Below, piece after piece: positions 28,102 through 37,174 of a stretch of 64,000 nt of DNA. Within the stretch, counting starts at the first letter, position 1. Each line of letters opens with the position of its first letter. The position numbers were made by a program, and so were the translations under genes. Origin of the DNA: Zygosaccharomyces rouxii (taxonomy: Eukaryota > Ascomycota > Saccharomycetes > Saccharomycetales > Saccharomycetaceae); contig NC_012996.1 of the NCBI RefSeq assembly GCF_000026365.1, forward strand, positions 558,001-622,000, read 5' to 3'. The notes under the pieces are model-generated. The model was not told the origin of the DNA. It saw only the letters and a list, made by a program, of their open reading frames with translations, and made no database searches.

Positions 28102-29526
28102 CTTCCACGAACTAACGAATTCTTGGATATTTGATCCACAGGTTTCAAATTCTTGTTCCTCAATATCGTTTCAAACTAGCCAGTAGCTACCCGTCTCAAT
28201 CCATTCCCTTTATAACTTTGTATTTCCGTACACTTCACAGGGCAATCACGACGAATAACTGAGACCCATTACATTCTTAGGTGCAGATTTCATTATTAGT
28301 GGCCGTAGCAGTAGTAGTAGCAGTAGTAGTAGTGCCTGTCGCAGTACTACTGCTGTACGTTTTCAAAGGGTTTGCATCTGGGGTGTATAAAAGGAACGGC
28401 TCAACTATCAAATAGCACCCATCTTCTCATAGTAACAATGCCGATCTTAATTAAAGAAGTACCCTGAAGATTTACCTTGTGGGTTTGGAAGGTACGGTCG
28501 TACAACAGATTCTAAGCGTCATCTCATCCTATACGACCCCCTCACTTGTGAAAGTTCCTCGAAAAAGAAAAACGTAACACGGACTTCGATTTTTTTTCCG
28601 GTGTCCGATTTATTCGAAGGGACCGGGGTGTCAGGATGTATAAGAATCACACATGATACACAGATGACTTATGTATTCAGTATGACGATATCTTCAATTA
28701 CTGGAAACAGACAGACACAGACACGGACACACACCACATGTGCGCACATACGGGTGTAGAGTTGACGAAATTGGCATTGGCACTAGCATTGGGTGGTGGG
28801 TTGGTATTAGTGTTGAGGTGTAAGTAGGCCGTCGCTTGTAACCGTCTTCACAGAGCAGTGCAAATTTCCTCCCCAACCACAACGTGCGTAGCAGGCCAAT
28901 ACGAGTAGTGCGTCCTCAGTGGATGTATGTATAAATTTATGTTTGTATGAGTGTGTGTTCTGGTTTAGTCATCATATCATGTGTATTGCTCGAGTAAGAA
29001 AAACCTTTCTTGGCGTGGCGCTAGCATATGCAGAGAAAACGCCTCGAAGACTACGTAGTGTTTAAATCGAAACTTGCCGTATGGGAGATTCCGGCTAGAC
29101 TATTTATAACGTAATCATTATCTTCGAGAGTCAGACATCGTGGATCAAGTCTTTCCTCATACGGAAGTTTATGGGAACATTCGCTTGAACAAACAGCGCT
29201 GTGCTAGTTATCAGGTCGATAGAAATTACTCATTATTCCTGTTTAAGTATCGAGTCCAGGTCAAATCGAATGTTCTTAGCGTGACATCTTCATTCGGTAT
29301 TAATAGTTGCCTTGTGATTTGTCTCACAATGCCGTAACGTCAGTTTCAGACCGAATCAAATACGTAGATCGAAGCTATCTGCTCGACGGAGATCGAAGCC
29401 GAGGTTTTTCCATCAATTTTCCCGATTGTTAAAAATTGCATATAAATATGTGCGTCTCAAGTTTTTATCTTGGCAGTCTCGAGGTTGTGGGTGAAGAAGA
29501 TTCTATCTACCAGATCAACAAGCCAA
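28102..29526. other. 1.4-kb divergent promoter region with simple repeats
   Basis: The region lies between the transporter and the sphingomyelinase-like gene. Near the transporter are a minus-strand TATA (28204-28210) and two RCACCC cores (minus strand 28381-28386; plus strand 28415-28420), suggesting Aft control. An AGT/AGC trinucleotide tract lies at about 28300-28345 and CA-rich repeats at about 28708-28740. A plus-strand TATAAAAG (28386-28393) precedes an ATG at 28438 that stops after nine codons, with a longer open frame in the next phase; see findings. A TATAAAT (29441-29447) precedes the right-hand gene. No supported gene was found. Confidence 0.5.
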
Positions 29527-31464
29527 ATGATTCTTTCTCGCGTAATTACGCTCGGGGCTATTGCCGCGACTGGTGCAGCGTTTAGTCAAGATTATAAGGC
29601 AGATGCTAACGAGGCTTTTAATGAATTGGTACCAAGTAATAATCAAACTGCTATTGATCAATTGATTCATGAATTACGTGAAGTTTCTATTAACGATAGT
29701 AGGTGTCAAGCATGCTTGAATCGTTTAGAAGTTGGTAAAAAATGGGCACAGGAAAACCCGGGCGTCATTCCAGTCGCATGGCCACAATGGTGTGTTAGAT
29801 ACAAGGCAGGATCACCAGATTCTTGTACCAGAAATTTTGCAAGAACTACTGTGGAAAGAAATGCTGAAGGTTCAAATTTCGTCGATATGTTGACACTGAT
29901 TGATCCACACGGTTATGATGGTCAACTGTACTGTCAATATTTGGAAGAAGACTCTTGTCCTAAACCACCAACACCAAACAGTTCGTTATCTCACCTGTGG
30001 CCACCAAAGCAACCAAAGCATCACGTTGCACCTGAACCTGGTAACGAAACTTTTAACGTTTTGCATATTTCTGATTTCCATGTGGAATTGGATTATACAG
30101 TTGGTGCAGAATCTAATTGTAGTGCTACCATGTGCTGTACACCACATAGTCAAGGTAAAGGTGGTGGCGGTTACTTGTACAAGGGCCATTGGAATTCGTT
30201 CTATAAGGATGCTCACTATGAGAACGAATTTACCTATGTCAAGGGTGCTTACTACAACGTTTTCCAGAATTCGTCCATCTCAGCGCCAGCTCCCACTTTT
30301 GGTCACTACCACTGCGATGCACCAGAAATTTTAGTCAATTCCTCTATCAATTCAGTGGTTGACTATGGTAAGAAGCACAATTTAAGTTTTGAATTTGCTA
30401 TGTTCACAGGTGATTTAATTGACCACGATGAACAAGCATGGATGAATTTCGATAAATCATTAGCGTCTGAAGAAGCAGGATTCAGAGATTTGAAGAGTCG
30501 TCTAGGTGACATGCCCGTTTATTCGACACTAGGTAACCATGACTCCTACCCTTACGGTGAAATTGCTCAAGAAGGTCATGGATTTAGTAACAAGTACACC
30601 TGGAATAATGATCTCATGGCTGAAATGTGGAAGGACTACGGTTGGATAAACGAAACTACTTCGCAATTCGTAAGGACTCATTACACTGGATTTGCTGTTG
30701 ATACTAAGGTAGGTCTAAGGATTGTTTCATTGAATTCAAACTGTTATTACCGTAAGAACCACTACGCATTTTGGAACGCAACTGATCCAGATGGATTTGG
30801 TATGTGGTCATTTTTGATTAGCGAGTTGGTTGACGCAGAGTCTAAGGGTCAAAGAGTTTGGATCATGACTCACATTCCTCCAATTGTTGATGGATTACCA
30901 CTCCCATCCAAGATCTTTTACGAAATTATTGAAAGATTCTCACCTTACACCATTGCAGGTGTCTTTTTTGGTCATACCCACTTGGACCAATTCAACATTT
31001 TATATGCCGGTAACAATACAAAGACCATCGAAAACGTCATCAACCATGCATGGATTTCTCAAGCGGTGACACCTTGGTTTAACAACAATCCTTCTTGGAG
31101 ATGGTATGAAATTGACAAGGAAACTTTCTCTGTCATGAATGCTTACAACTACTACGCTAAATTGAATGAAACATTTGACAATGAAGGTAAAGAACCAGAA
31201 TGGTTGTTCGAATACTCTTGTAGAGACGGTTACGGAATCGATTGGCCCAAGACTTCGCCATTAAATGGTACTTACTGGCATTTAGTCTCTGAGAAGATTA
31301 GAGATTCAGTGGAATACAGACAGATATATGAGAACTATGCAACAAGATTCTCACCATACGTTCCTGATTGCTCTCAAAATGGTAAGTGTCTAAGTGATTA
31401 CTGTACATTGAGCAGTTTCCAGGTGGATGATTACGATAATTGCGTTTCTCAACTTCACACTTGA
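29527..31464 (+). CDS. secreted acid sphingomyelinase-like phosphodiesterase with saposin-type domain
   Basis: A 645-residue secreted or vacuolar metallophosphoesterase. It has a signal peptide (about 1-20) and a Cys-rich saposin-B-like segment (about 25-140; CQACLNRLE, WCVRY, QLYCQYLE). The calcineurin-type catalytic domain has D-x-H at 183-185 (SDFHVELDY), GDLIDH at 296, GNHD at 336-339, THIPP and GHTHLD at 482-487. A Cys-containing C-terminal region follows. This domain order is that of acid sphingomyelinase (SMPD1-type), so a zinc-dependent phosphodiesterase acting on sphingolipid or related head groups is likely. Many N-glycosylation sequons fit secretion. I know no close S. cerevisiae equivalent; vacuolar Ppn1 has only the related catalytic fold. 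The start is the first ATG; upstream codons open from TTG. Confidence 0.87.
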   Translation: MILSRVITLGAIAATGAAFSQDYKADANEAFNELVPSNNQTAIDQLIHELREVSINDSRCQACLNRLEVGKKWAQENPGVIPVAWPQWCVRYKAGSPDSCTRNFARTTVERNAEGSNFVDMLTLIDPHGYDGQLYCQYLEEDSCPKPPTPNSSLSHLWPPKQPKHHVAPEPGNETFNVLHISDFHVELDYTVGAESNCSATMCCTPHSQGKGGGGYLYKGHWNSFYKDAHYENEFTYVKGAYYNVFQNSSISAPAPTFGHYHCDAPEILVNSSINSVVDYGKKHNLSFEFAMFTGDLIDHDEQAWMNFDKSLASEEAGFRDLKSRLGDMPVYSTLGNHDSYPYGEIAQEGHGFSNKYTWNNDLMAEMWKDYGWINETTSQFVRTHYTGFAVDTKVGLRIVSLNSNCYYRKNHYAFWNATDPDGFGMWSFLISELVDAESKGQRVWIMTHIPPIVDGLPLPSKIFYEIIERFSPYTIAGVFFGHTHLDQFNILYAGNNTKTIENVINHAWISQAVTPWFNNNPSWRWYEIDKETFSVMNAYNYYAKLNETFDNEGKEPEWLFEYSCRDGYGIDWPKTSPLNGTYWHLVSEKIRDSVEYRQIYENYATRFSPYVPDCSQNGKCLSDYCTLSSFQVDDYDNCVSQLHT

Positions 31465-31590
31465 ATGGTGTTATAAAAATTATTATATTGTTATAATCAA
31501 AAGTTTCCGATGATACCCCTATGAGCGTTTATAGCTCAAAGTTAGATGGATGTATATTAGATTAATTGTTAAAGTTTTGTTTTGTTTTCG

Positions 31591-31628
31591 TTAATTATCA
31601 TTAAAAGTATTAATTATCATTAAAAGTA
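31591..31628. repeat. 19-bp perfect tandem repeat (two copies)
   Basis: TTAATTATCATTAAAAGTA occurs twice in direct succession (31591-31609 and 31610-31628) between the converging stops of the sphingomyelinase-like and laccase-like genes. It is a small AT-rich duplication in a terminator region. Confidence 0.9.
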
Positions 31629-31685
31629 AAAAAGCTGAACTAATTAAAAGTGTAAGGAGAACTACATAATGACTTTCGCCATTTG

Positions 31686-33635
31686 TTACAATTTATCCTG
31701 CCAGTATTGACACTGGGAGTACCAGTTTTGGGGATAATGATTCCAACTGGCATACTCTTCTTGCAGTGCATTGATTTGAAGCAAAAGACCAGCTTCCATA
31801 TGCCAACCGATATGACAATGGAAGGGCCAAACACCAGGATTATCTACAACAAACCTAATTACCGCCCAACCAAATCCTGGAATGTTAACGGTATCTCTAA
31901 ATATAGGGTTGTCAAAATTCATAGCTTGTTCGTCATCATTGGTATCGTAATATTCATCTTGAAAATACCCGCTGTCACCGATGGCCAGCACCCAAAATTT
32001 GTGACCGTGCAGGTGGAACGGATGAGCTCCGTCGTCATAATTGTTGATTACCAAATCTACCACTTGACCTCTTTGGTTTAAATTAATCATATACTGATTA
32101 TCAGAAAATGTTAGCAATTGATTATCATTCCAATCCTTAACAGTATTAGCACCCGGTGCGAACCCTAATTGGTACATAGTAGATCCGTTTTGCAACGGCA
32201 GGTAAGTTTTATCGTTTAGGTATCCACGAGCCATTTGGTATGCACCAATCATCCATAGAATATCGATATCCACACGTACATCCGGTAAATTGGAATCGCT
32301 ATGCGCAGACGGTACTTTTTTGTTAAGAGTCTTCAATTTTGATTGATCAAAATCTCTGCAGAGTACATCACCGCCATTGTACGTCCATGAAGTTTTTTCC
32401 ACAGAGTTCGAATTATCGTTATAATTAACGATGGCCTTGACGTCCATATTGAAATTTGGATTTTCCTCCTTTGTACAAAATTGATTGAAATGTGCATGCA
32501 TCCAATAATTCTTTTTGTTAAAATCGGGATCTTGGGGAAGTAGAACAAACGAATAACGTTGAGCCACTGACAAAGTTAACGATTCCACTTGAATTGGTTC
32601 CACTAAAGTACCATCCGCTTCTATCACTTTTAACATATGCCCCTCCAATCCGAATTCAAATGGTAAGAAAAAACCTGCATTAATTACACGAACTCGATAA
32701 ATGGAATTGGGATCCAGATCTAAGACTGTATGTGGAACCTCATGAGCAAACCTTTTCTTTTCGGCACCGTGAGGTACTAAATATTGTGAATCGACGTATT
32801 CAAAATGATTTTGACCTTGAATCAATCCATTATCAGGGACTGGTTCAGTATTTTCATTACCAGACCCCATATAAGTTGACATGTAGCTATAGGAAGTGTC
32901 GTGGTAGTAATCATTTACCATGACAACTAACTCTTTATCGTATGAAAAATCAAGATCCTCATACTCCTTCTTAGAATGGATCACCAAAGGTCCAAATACA
33001 CCGTCCGCATATTGAGTAGAGTAATGAGAATGGTACCAATAAGTACCATACTGATCATCATCGAGTTTAATCCTGTATTCATACGAGCCAGCAGCAGGAA
33101 TCGGACATTGGTTAATCCATGACGAACCATCGTTGAAAGCTTGATCCTTCATCAGCAGCCCATGACAATGGATAGTCAGAGGATCGCCATCCATGTGATT
33201 TTCCACATGAATAACAACAGTATCACCAGAAGAGGCTTCCACCAATGGACCTGGGTACTGGCCATTTATTACAGTTAATGTCCTTGAGACACCATCAGGA
33301 TGGACTTCTTGTACAGTAGAGACGTTAAAATAGTAGTGCCTCTCCATTGGCTCTTCCTGCTTCAACCAGTAATCCAGATCTATACTATAATTACTAGCTG
33401 TATCCAGTCTCCATGCGTTACCGGTATCAATCTCATCACCATCATGTTTTTGAGCAGACTTATCGCTGAAGGACATCCTTATCGAAGACATATAATCATC
33501 ACATTGAATACTAAAGAATTTGTACAGGATCAGGGTGCTACACACCATCATAAGCGCAATAACCAATGACCATGCCTTGGCATGACGTTTATTGTCCCTG
33601 CGATACTCTAGAGTACCACCCATGCTCTCGTCCAT
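31686..33635 (-). CDS. laccase-like multicopper oxidase with N-terminal membrane anchor
   Basis: A 649-residue three-cupredoxin copper oxidase with all four copper motifs: HCHG (156-159), WYHSH (200-204), HPFHLHGH (538-545) and HCHIGWH (606-612). Leucine is at the axial type-1 position. A single hydrophobic segment at about 22-43, preceded by basic residues, predicts a type II membrane protein with the enzyme outside or in a lumen. The C-terminus lacks the membrane anchor of Fet3/Fet5. Where Fet3 has the iron-binding Glu in SEWYHD, this protein has NDYYHD, as in laccases. It is therefore more likely to oxidise phenols or other organics than to be an iron-transport ferroxidase, although the iron genes nearby leave that open. 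The start ATG is clear. Confidence 0.9.
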   Translation of the reverse strand: MDESMGGTLEYRRDNKRHAKAWSLVIALMMVCSTLILYKFFSIQCDDYMSSIRMSFSDKSAQKHDGDEIDTGNAWRLDTASNYSIDLDYWLKQEEPMERHYYFNVSTVQEVHPDGVSRTLTVINGQYPGPLVEASSGDTVVIHVENHMDGDPLTIHCHGLLMKDQAFNDGSSWINQCPIPAAGSYEYRIKLDDDQYGTYWYHSHYSTQYADGVFGPLVIHSKKEYEDLDFSYDKELVVMVNDYYHDTSYSYMSTYMGSGNENTEPVPDNGLIQGQNHFEYVDSQYLVPHGAEKKRFAHEVPHTVLDLDPNSIYRVRVINAGFFLPFEFGLEGHMLKVIEADGTLVEPIQVESLTLSVAQRYSFVLLPQDPDFNKKNYWMHAHFNQFCTKEENPNFNMDVKAIVNYNDNSNSVEKTSWTYNGGDVLCRDFDQSKLKTLNKKVPSAHSDSNLPDVRVDIDILWMIGAYQMARGYLNDKTYLPLQNGSTMYQLGFAPGANTVKDWNDNQLLTFSDNQYMINLNQRGQVVDLVINNYDDGAHPFHLHGHKFWVLAIGDSGYFQDEYYDTNDDEQAMNFDNPIFRDTVNIPGFGWAVIRFVVDNPGVWPFHCHIGWHMEAGLLLQINALQEEYASWNHYPQNWYSQCQYWQDKL

Positions 33636-34049
33636 GATCTATAAGCTCTTAGTCTTAGTGAAATGCAAACTAATCCACATCATGCAAACAAACGCATCTT
33701 ATCCCTTATGACTCTCGAGTGCCTTTTTATGCCCTTTAAATATCAAATCCATAACAACCTCTTTAAGGTCCTCAAGGTCTTCATTACACGTGGGGTCAAA
33801 TATGAGTCAAGGAACGTGGGGATCACAAGTTGCAGAAGTTGCAGAGGTTGCATAGGTTGCATAAACTGCAATTATTGCTGAACACGTTTACCTGCACGTT
33901 CCGATGATTATAATTTGAATAGTTATCTTACCTTCCGGTCCTGCAAAGGTATATAAGGTGCTGGTAAATCAACACATGCAGACGAGAAAAGTAGCACCAG
34001 AAATCTAATAAGGTGCAACAGTGTCCGTCCGATCGAGGTGATCCTCAAT
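33636..34049. promoter_or_regulatory. divergent promoter with four Pho4-type sites and a 9-bp tandem repeat
   Basis: The 414-bp spacer holds CACGTGGGG (33787-33795, a high-affinity Pho4 site), AACGTGGGG (33813-33821) and two CACGTT sites (33883-33888, 33895-33900). A TATATAAG (33950-33957) lies 93 bp before the acid phosphatase start. Between the sites are four tandem 9-bp units, GTTGCAGAA, GTTGCAGAG, GTTGCATAG and GTTGCATAA (33829-33864). The arrangement predicts strong induction by phosphate starvation, at least rightward and possibly in both directions. Confidence 0.7.
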
Positions 34050-35285
34050 ATGCAATTTCAATTTAGTGCACTCGCTTTTGTAGCTCTTTTTTTATTCCCT
34101 TTAGGCCATTGCGCTACCAGAAGCTTTAGTTCCTACAATCCTGATCCAACTGATGTGGCTAAGAACGCTGCTACCGCAAATACTACTCAGCTCACTTGGA
34201 ATGTCCGGGGAAGAGCTATTGATAGATTTGTAGTCATATGGTTGGAAAATACTGACTACAACAAGGCAGCAGGTCATCCCGACATGAAATGGTTGGCAAA
34301 ACGTGGTATTACGTTAGACAATTATTGGGCTCTAACGCATCCATCACAACCCAATTATGTGGCTTCAGTAGGTGGTGACTACTTTGCACTAGACCATGAT
34401 GAATATGTCACTGTACCCAAAAATGTCTCCACTATAGCTGATTTATTAGATTCAAAGGGAATATCTTGGGGAGAATATTTGGAGGACATGCCCTATTCTG
34501 GCTATCAAGGCTTTGAATATTTGAATCAAAAGACACAAGCTAATGATTATGTGAGGAAGCATAACCCATTGATATCATATGAGTCTGTGTTCTTGAATGA
34601 AACCAGATTATCATTGATTAAAAACTTCTCACAGTTCGAACGGGATCTTAAGGATCATAAACTTCCACAGTACTTCCACATTACGCCTAATATGACCAAC
34701 GATGGTCATGATTCCAGTATTAAGACTGCTGCGCATTGGGCACGTTCCTGGCTAACACCACTATTGAAGAACAAGCACTTCATGAAGAATACTCTGGTCT
34801 TGTTGACATTTGATGAGAATGAAATTTATTCCACTCAAAACCAAGTGTTTACAATTTTACTTGGTGGTGCAGTCCCTGATCATCTCAAAGGTACCAAAGA
34901 TCACACCTTCTATGATCACTATTCATTATTATCGTCGGTAGAAGCCAATTGGGATCTTGACAACTTAGGACGTAACGATGTGAATGCTAATGTCTTCTCA
35001 ACGATTGCTAATAAGACAAACATTACCAATCGATTCGTGAACACCACTTATATGGTTAACAATCACACCTATAATGGTTACTTTTTGAATAGCTCGATTT
35101 CACTACCAGCACCCAATATCACTGCTATTAACAGGAATGGTAAACCAGTTTTACAAAAGATTAAGGACACTTGGAAAGATGTATACTCATCACAACTGTC
35201 TCACAGTTATTTTACACCAACTACAACCACGGTAAGTGCTAGGTTGACTAACCTTGCCACTGTATCTGCCAGTGTATCTTCGTAG
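34050..35285 (+). CDS. secreted acid phosphatase, phosphoesterase (PF04185-type) family
   Basis: A 411-residue secreted enzyme resembling phosphate-repressible acid phosphatases of filamentous fungi (PhoA type) and related phosphoesterases, not the histidine acid phosphatases of the S. cerevisiae PHO5 group. It has a signal peptide (about 1-22), the metal/nucleophile region FVVIWLENTDY, the THPSQPNYVASVGGDYF motif, FDENE (about 265) and DHYSLLSSVEANW near 300. Several N-glycosylation sequons are present, and the C-terminus is a short Ser/Thr-rich tail. The start is the first ATG; four upstream codons open from GTG. The promoter is full of Pho4 sites, supporting a role in phosphate scavenging. 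Confidence 0.88.
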   Translation: MQFQFSALAFVALFLFPLGHCATRSFSSYNPDPTDVAKNAATANTTQLTWNVRGRAIDRFVVIWLENTDYNKAAGHPDMKWLAKRGITLDNYWALTHPSQPNYVASVGGDYFALDHDEYVTVPKNVSTIADLLDSKGISWGEYLEDMPYSGYQGFEYLNQKTQANDYVRKHNPLISYESVFLNETRLSLIKNFSQFERDLKDHKLPQYFHITPNMTNDGHDSSIKTAAHWARSWLTPLLKNKHFMKNTLVLLTFDENEIYSTQNQVFTILLGGAVPDHLKGTKDHTFYDHYSLLSSVEANWDLDNLGRNDVNANVFSTIANKTNITNRFVNTTYMVNNHTYNGYFLNSSISLPAPNITAINRNGKPVLQKIKDTWKDVYSSQLSHSYFTPTTTTVSARLTNLATVSASVSS

Positions 35286-35334
35286 TTTCGATCGATATTT
35301 AAGTATTTATTTTAAGTGAAAAATGTTCAACTTG

Positions 35335-35360
35335 ATTCATCTCATCTCATCTCATCGCAT
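35335..35360. promoter_or_regulatory. PAC repeat upstream of the SET-domain gene
   Basis: On the minus strand this reads GCGATGAG followed by further GATGA units, the same tandem PAC structure as upstream of NSR1. A TGAAAAATG (35315-35323), close to the RRPE, lies next to it. The elements end 24 bp before the SET-gene ATG, placing that gene in the ribosome-biogenesis/translation regulon. Confidence 0.65.
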
Positions 35361-35384
35361 AGAAAAGCAGACAATAAAGACAAG

Positions 35385-37073
35385 ATGGGAAAGTTAGAAG
35401 ACTGTATCCAATGGGCCGTTAAGAATGGTTCTATTGTTGATGAGCGCATTCACTTTAAACAAAGCTCAATTTCCGGTATATCGGCTGTAGTAGAAGGCAT
35501 ATTGGCCACGGAAGAACCGTTAATCCAAATTCCTTCAAAACTGCTTATAACTAATGAAAAGGCCCAGGAATCATTTCAAGTAGATAGTGATGTTATTGAT
35601 AAAAATGCTCCTAATGCTCTAGTTCAACTCTACGTCGCTAAATTAAAATTTGCCAAAGGTATGCCCTCCATTTACCAACCATATATTGATTTATTACCTC
35701 TAAAGCTTGAACAGCCATATTTTTGGGATTGGAAAGAGCTACAAGTGATTAAGGGAACTGATCTGTATCTCGTTATGAAGCAAAGGTTACCTAAACTTTT
35801 AGAAGAATGGACAACTCTTTTGAAGAAACTGTCATTAGAACCAAGTGATGACCTTGGGCAATTAGAGACCCCTGGTTTAGACCTCGTTGATTATGTTGCC
35901 AGATATCGTGAAACAAATGAACAACTCCCTTGGAACAGCTTTGCTGCATATGTATGGTCAGCCGGGATCTTTGCCTCTAGAGCTTTCCCCAAGATTGCCC
36001 TCAATGATCAATGTCTATCAATTAATGAAGCTTTTCTGTATCCGATTGTAGATTTCCTCAACCATAAGAATGATACTAAGGTTAAATGGTGTTTCCAAGA
36101 CGGTAAGATGTGTTTCGTTAGTAAAGAATCTCTAAAGTCAGGTGAAGAATTGTTTAATAATTATGGTGATAAATCTAATGAAGAATTGCTGTTGAACTAT
36201 GGATTTGTACAGGATAATAATCAGTACGATGATGCTAGATTAACTTTGAGACTTGATTCACAATTGTTAGATGGCGCTGAACAACTTGGCATCCCGCTAT
36301 CACAGGAAAGAGTAACTGACAACAGCGTGCAATTTAAATTGAACAAGAAAGAGCTTCTACCACATAATTTAGTCAAGCTATTCGCCCTTGTGCACAAATT
36401 AAAATCAGAAGATGGGATTAATTTGAGAAATTCATTAGAAGGTATTGATTCGTTGCAATCCATTCTAATGCAAAAAGTGGAATTCTTCAGACAAAAGACA
36501 AGAATCGATGCTTCTGCTAGTAGAAAGTTACAGATTTTAAGAAAATATTTTGATCAACAGAGAAGGTTATTCCAGTTAAGCATCGAGAATGGACAAAAAC
36601 TGCAAAAGGAGCTAATTAAATCTAATTCTGAGTTTTTAATTAGTTTCAAGACCATTTTCAAGAACGATAAGCAATTTGCCAATAGTCTACTGCTTACATT
36701 TGGCGTGGCTAAATTTGAAGATTTAATCACAAAGGATTGTATGAATCAAATCTTACTATTGTGGATTGTAAGAGTGGCTAATAAGAACGAATATGCAAAG
36801 AAATTACCATTTGAGATTCCACAATTTATCTACGATACTTTCCAAGAAGTTTCTTCCACAATCGTTATTGAAAAGGAAGATGTATTGCAAATGATGGGAT
36901 TTTACCAAGCTATGTTCCCAGCAATGTCTGAAAAGATTCCTGAAATCTATGGTCAGGGCAATTGGCGTATTCGTCAATTTATCGTAGCCGACACTGTCAT
37001 GGATCGCTTAGTATGGACACGTAAATTGACCCAAGAACCTTTCTTCGTTAAGAAGCAAAGAATTGCGTTTTAA
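35385..37073 (+). CDS. EFM1: SET-domain protein lysine methyltransferase, probably Efm1
   Basis: A 562-residue protein of the SETD6/RuBisCO-methyltransferase-like group that modifies translation components. The split SET domain spans about 15-300. Its SAM-binding and catalytic segments include YPIVDFLNHKND, SGEELFNNYGDKSNEELLLNYGF and a Rubisco-LSMT-type C-terminal helical domain. Efm1 (YHL039W, 585 residues) methylates elongation factor eEF1A and is beside ARN1 and CBP2 in S. cerevisiae, matching the order here. The homologous Rkm1 is less likely by position. The start is the first ATG in the frame. The preceding 23 codons open only from GTG and would overlap the PAC element. Confidence 0.82.
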   Translation: MGKLEDCIQWAVKNGSIVDERIHFKQSSISGISAVVEGILATEEPLIQIPSKLLITNEKAQESFQVDSDVIDKNAPNALVQLYVAKLKFAKGMPSIYQPYIDLLPLKLEQPYFWDWKELQVIKGTDLYLVMKQRLPKLLEEWTTLLKKLSLEPSDDLGQLETPGLDLVDYVARYRETNEQLPWNSFAAYVWSAGIFASRAFPKIALNDQCLSINEAFLYPIVDFLNHKNDTKVKWCFQDGKMCFVSKESLKSGEELFNNYGDKSNEELLLNYGFVQDNNQYDDARLTLRLDSQLLDGAEQLGIPLSQERVTDNSVQFKLNKKELLPHNLVKLFALVHKLKSEDGINLRNSLEGIDSLQSILMQKVEFFRQKTRIDASASRKLQILRKYFDQQRRLFQLSIENGQKLQKELIKSNSEFLISFKTIFKNDKQFANSLLLTFGVAKFEDLITKDCMNQILLLWIVRVANKNEYAKKLPFEIPQFIYDTFQEVSSTIVIEKEDVLQMMGFYQAMFPAMSEKIPEIYGQGNWRIRQFIVADTVMDRLVWTRKLTQEPFFVKKQRIAF

Positions 37074-37174
37074 TGAAAAAGGACGTAAACTTTAACAATT
37101 TTTATCAAGGATTACATCCTCCCATGTACATACATAATATTAACGATTGGTTGTATATTGTCGATACAATTATT

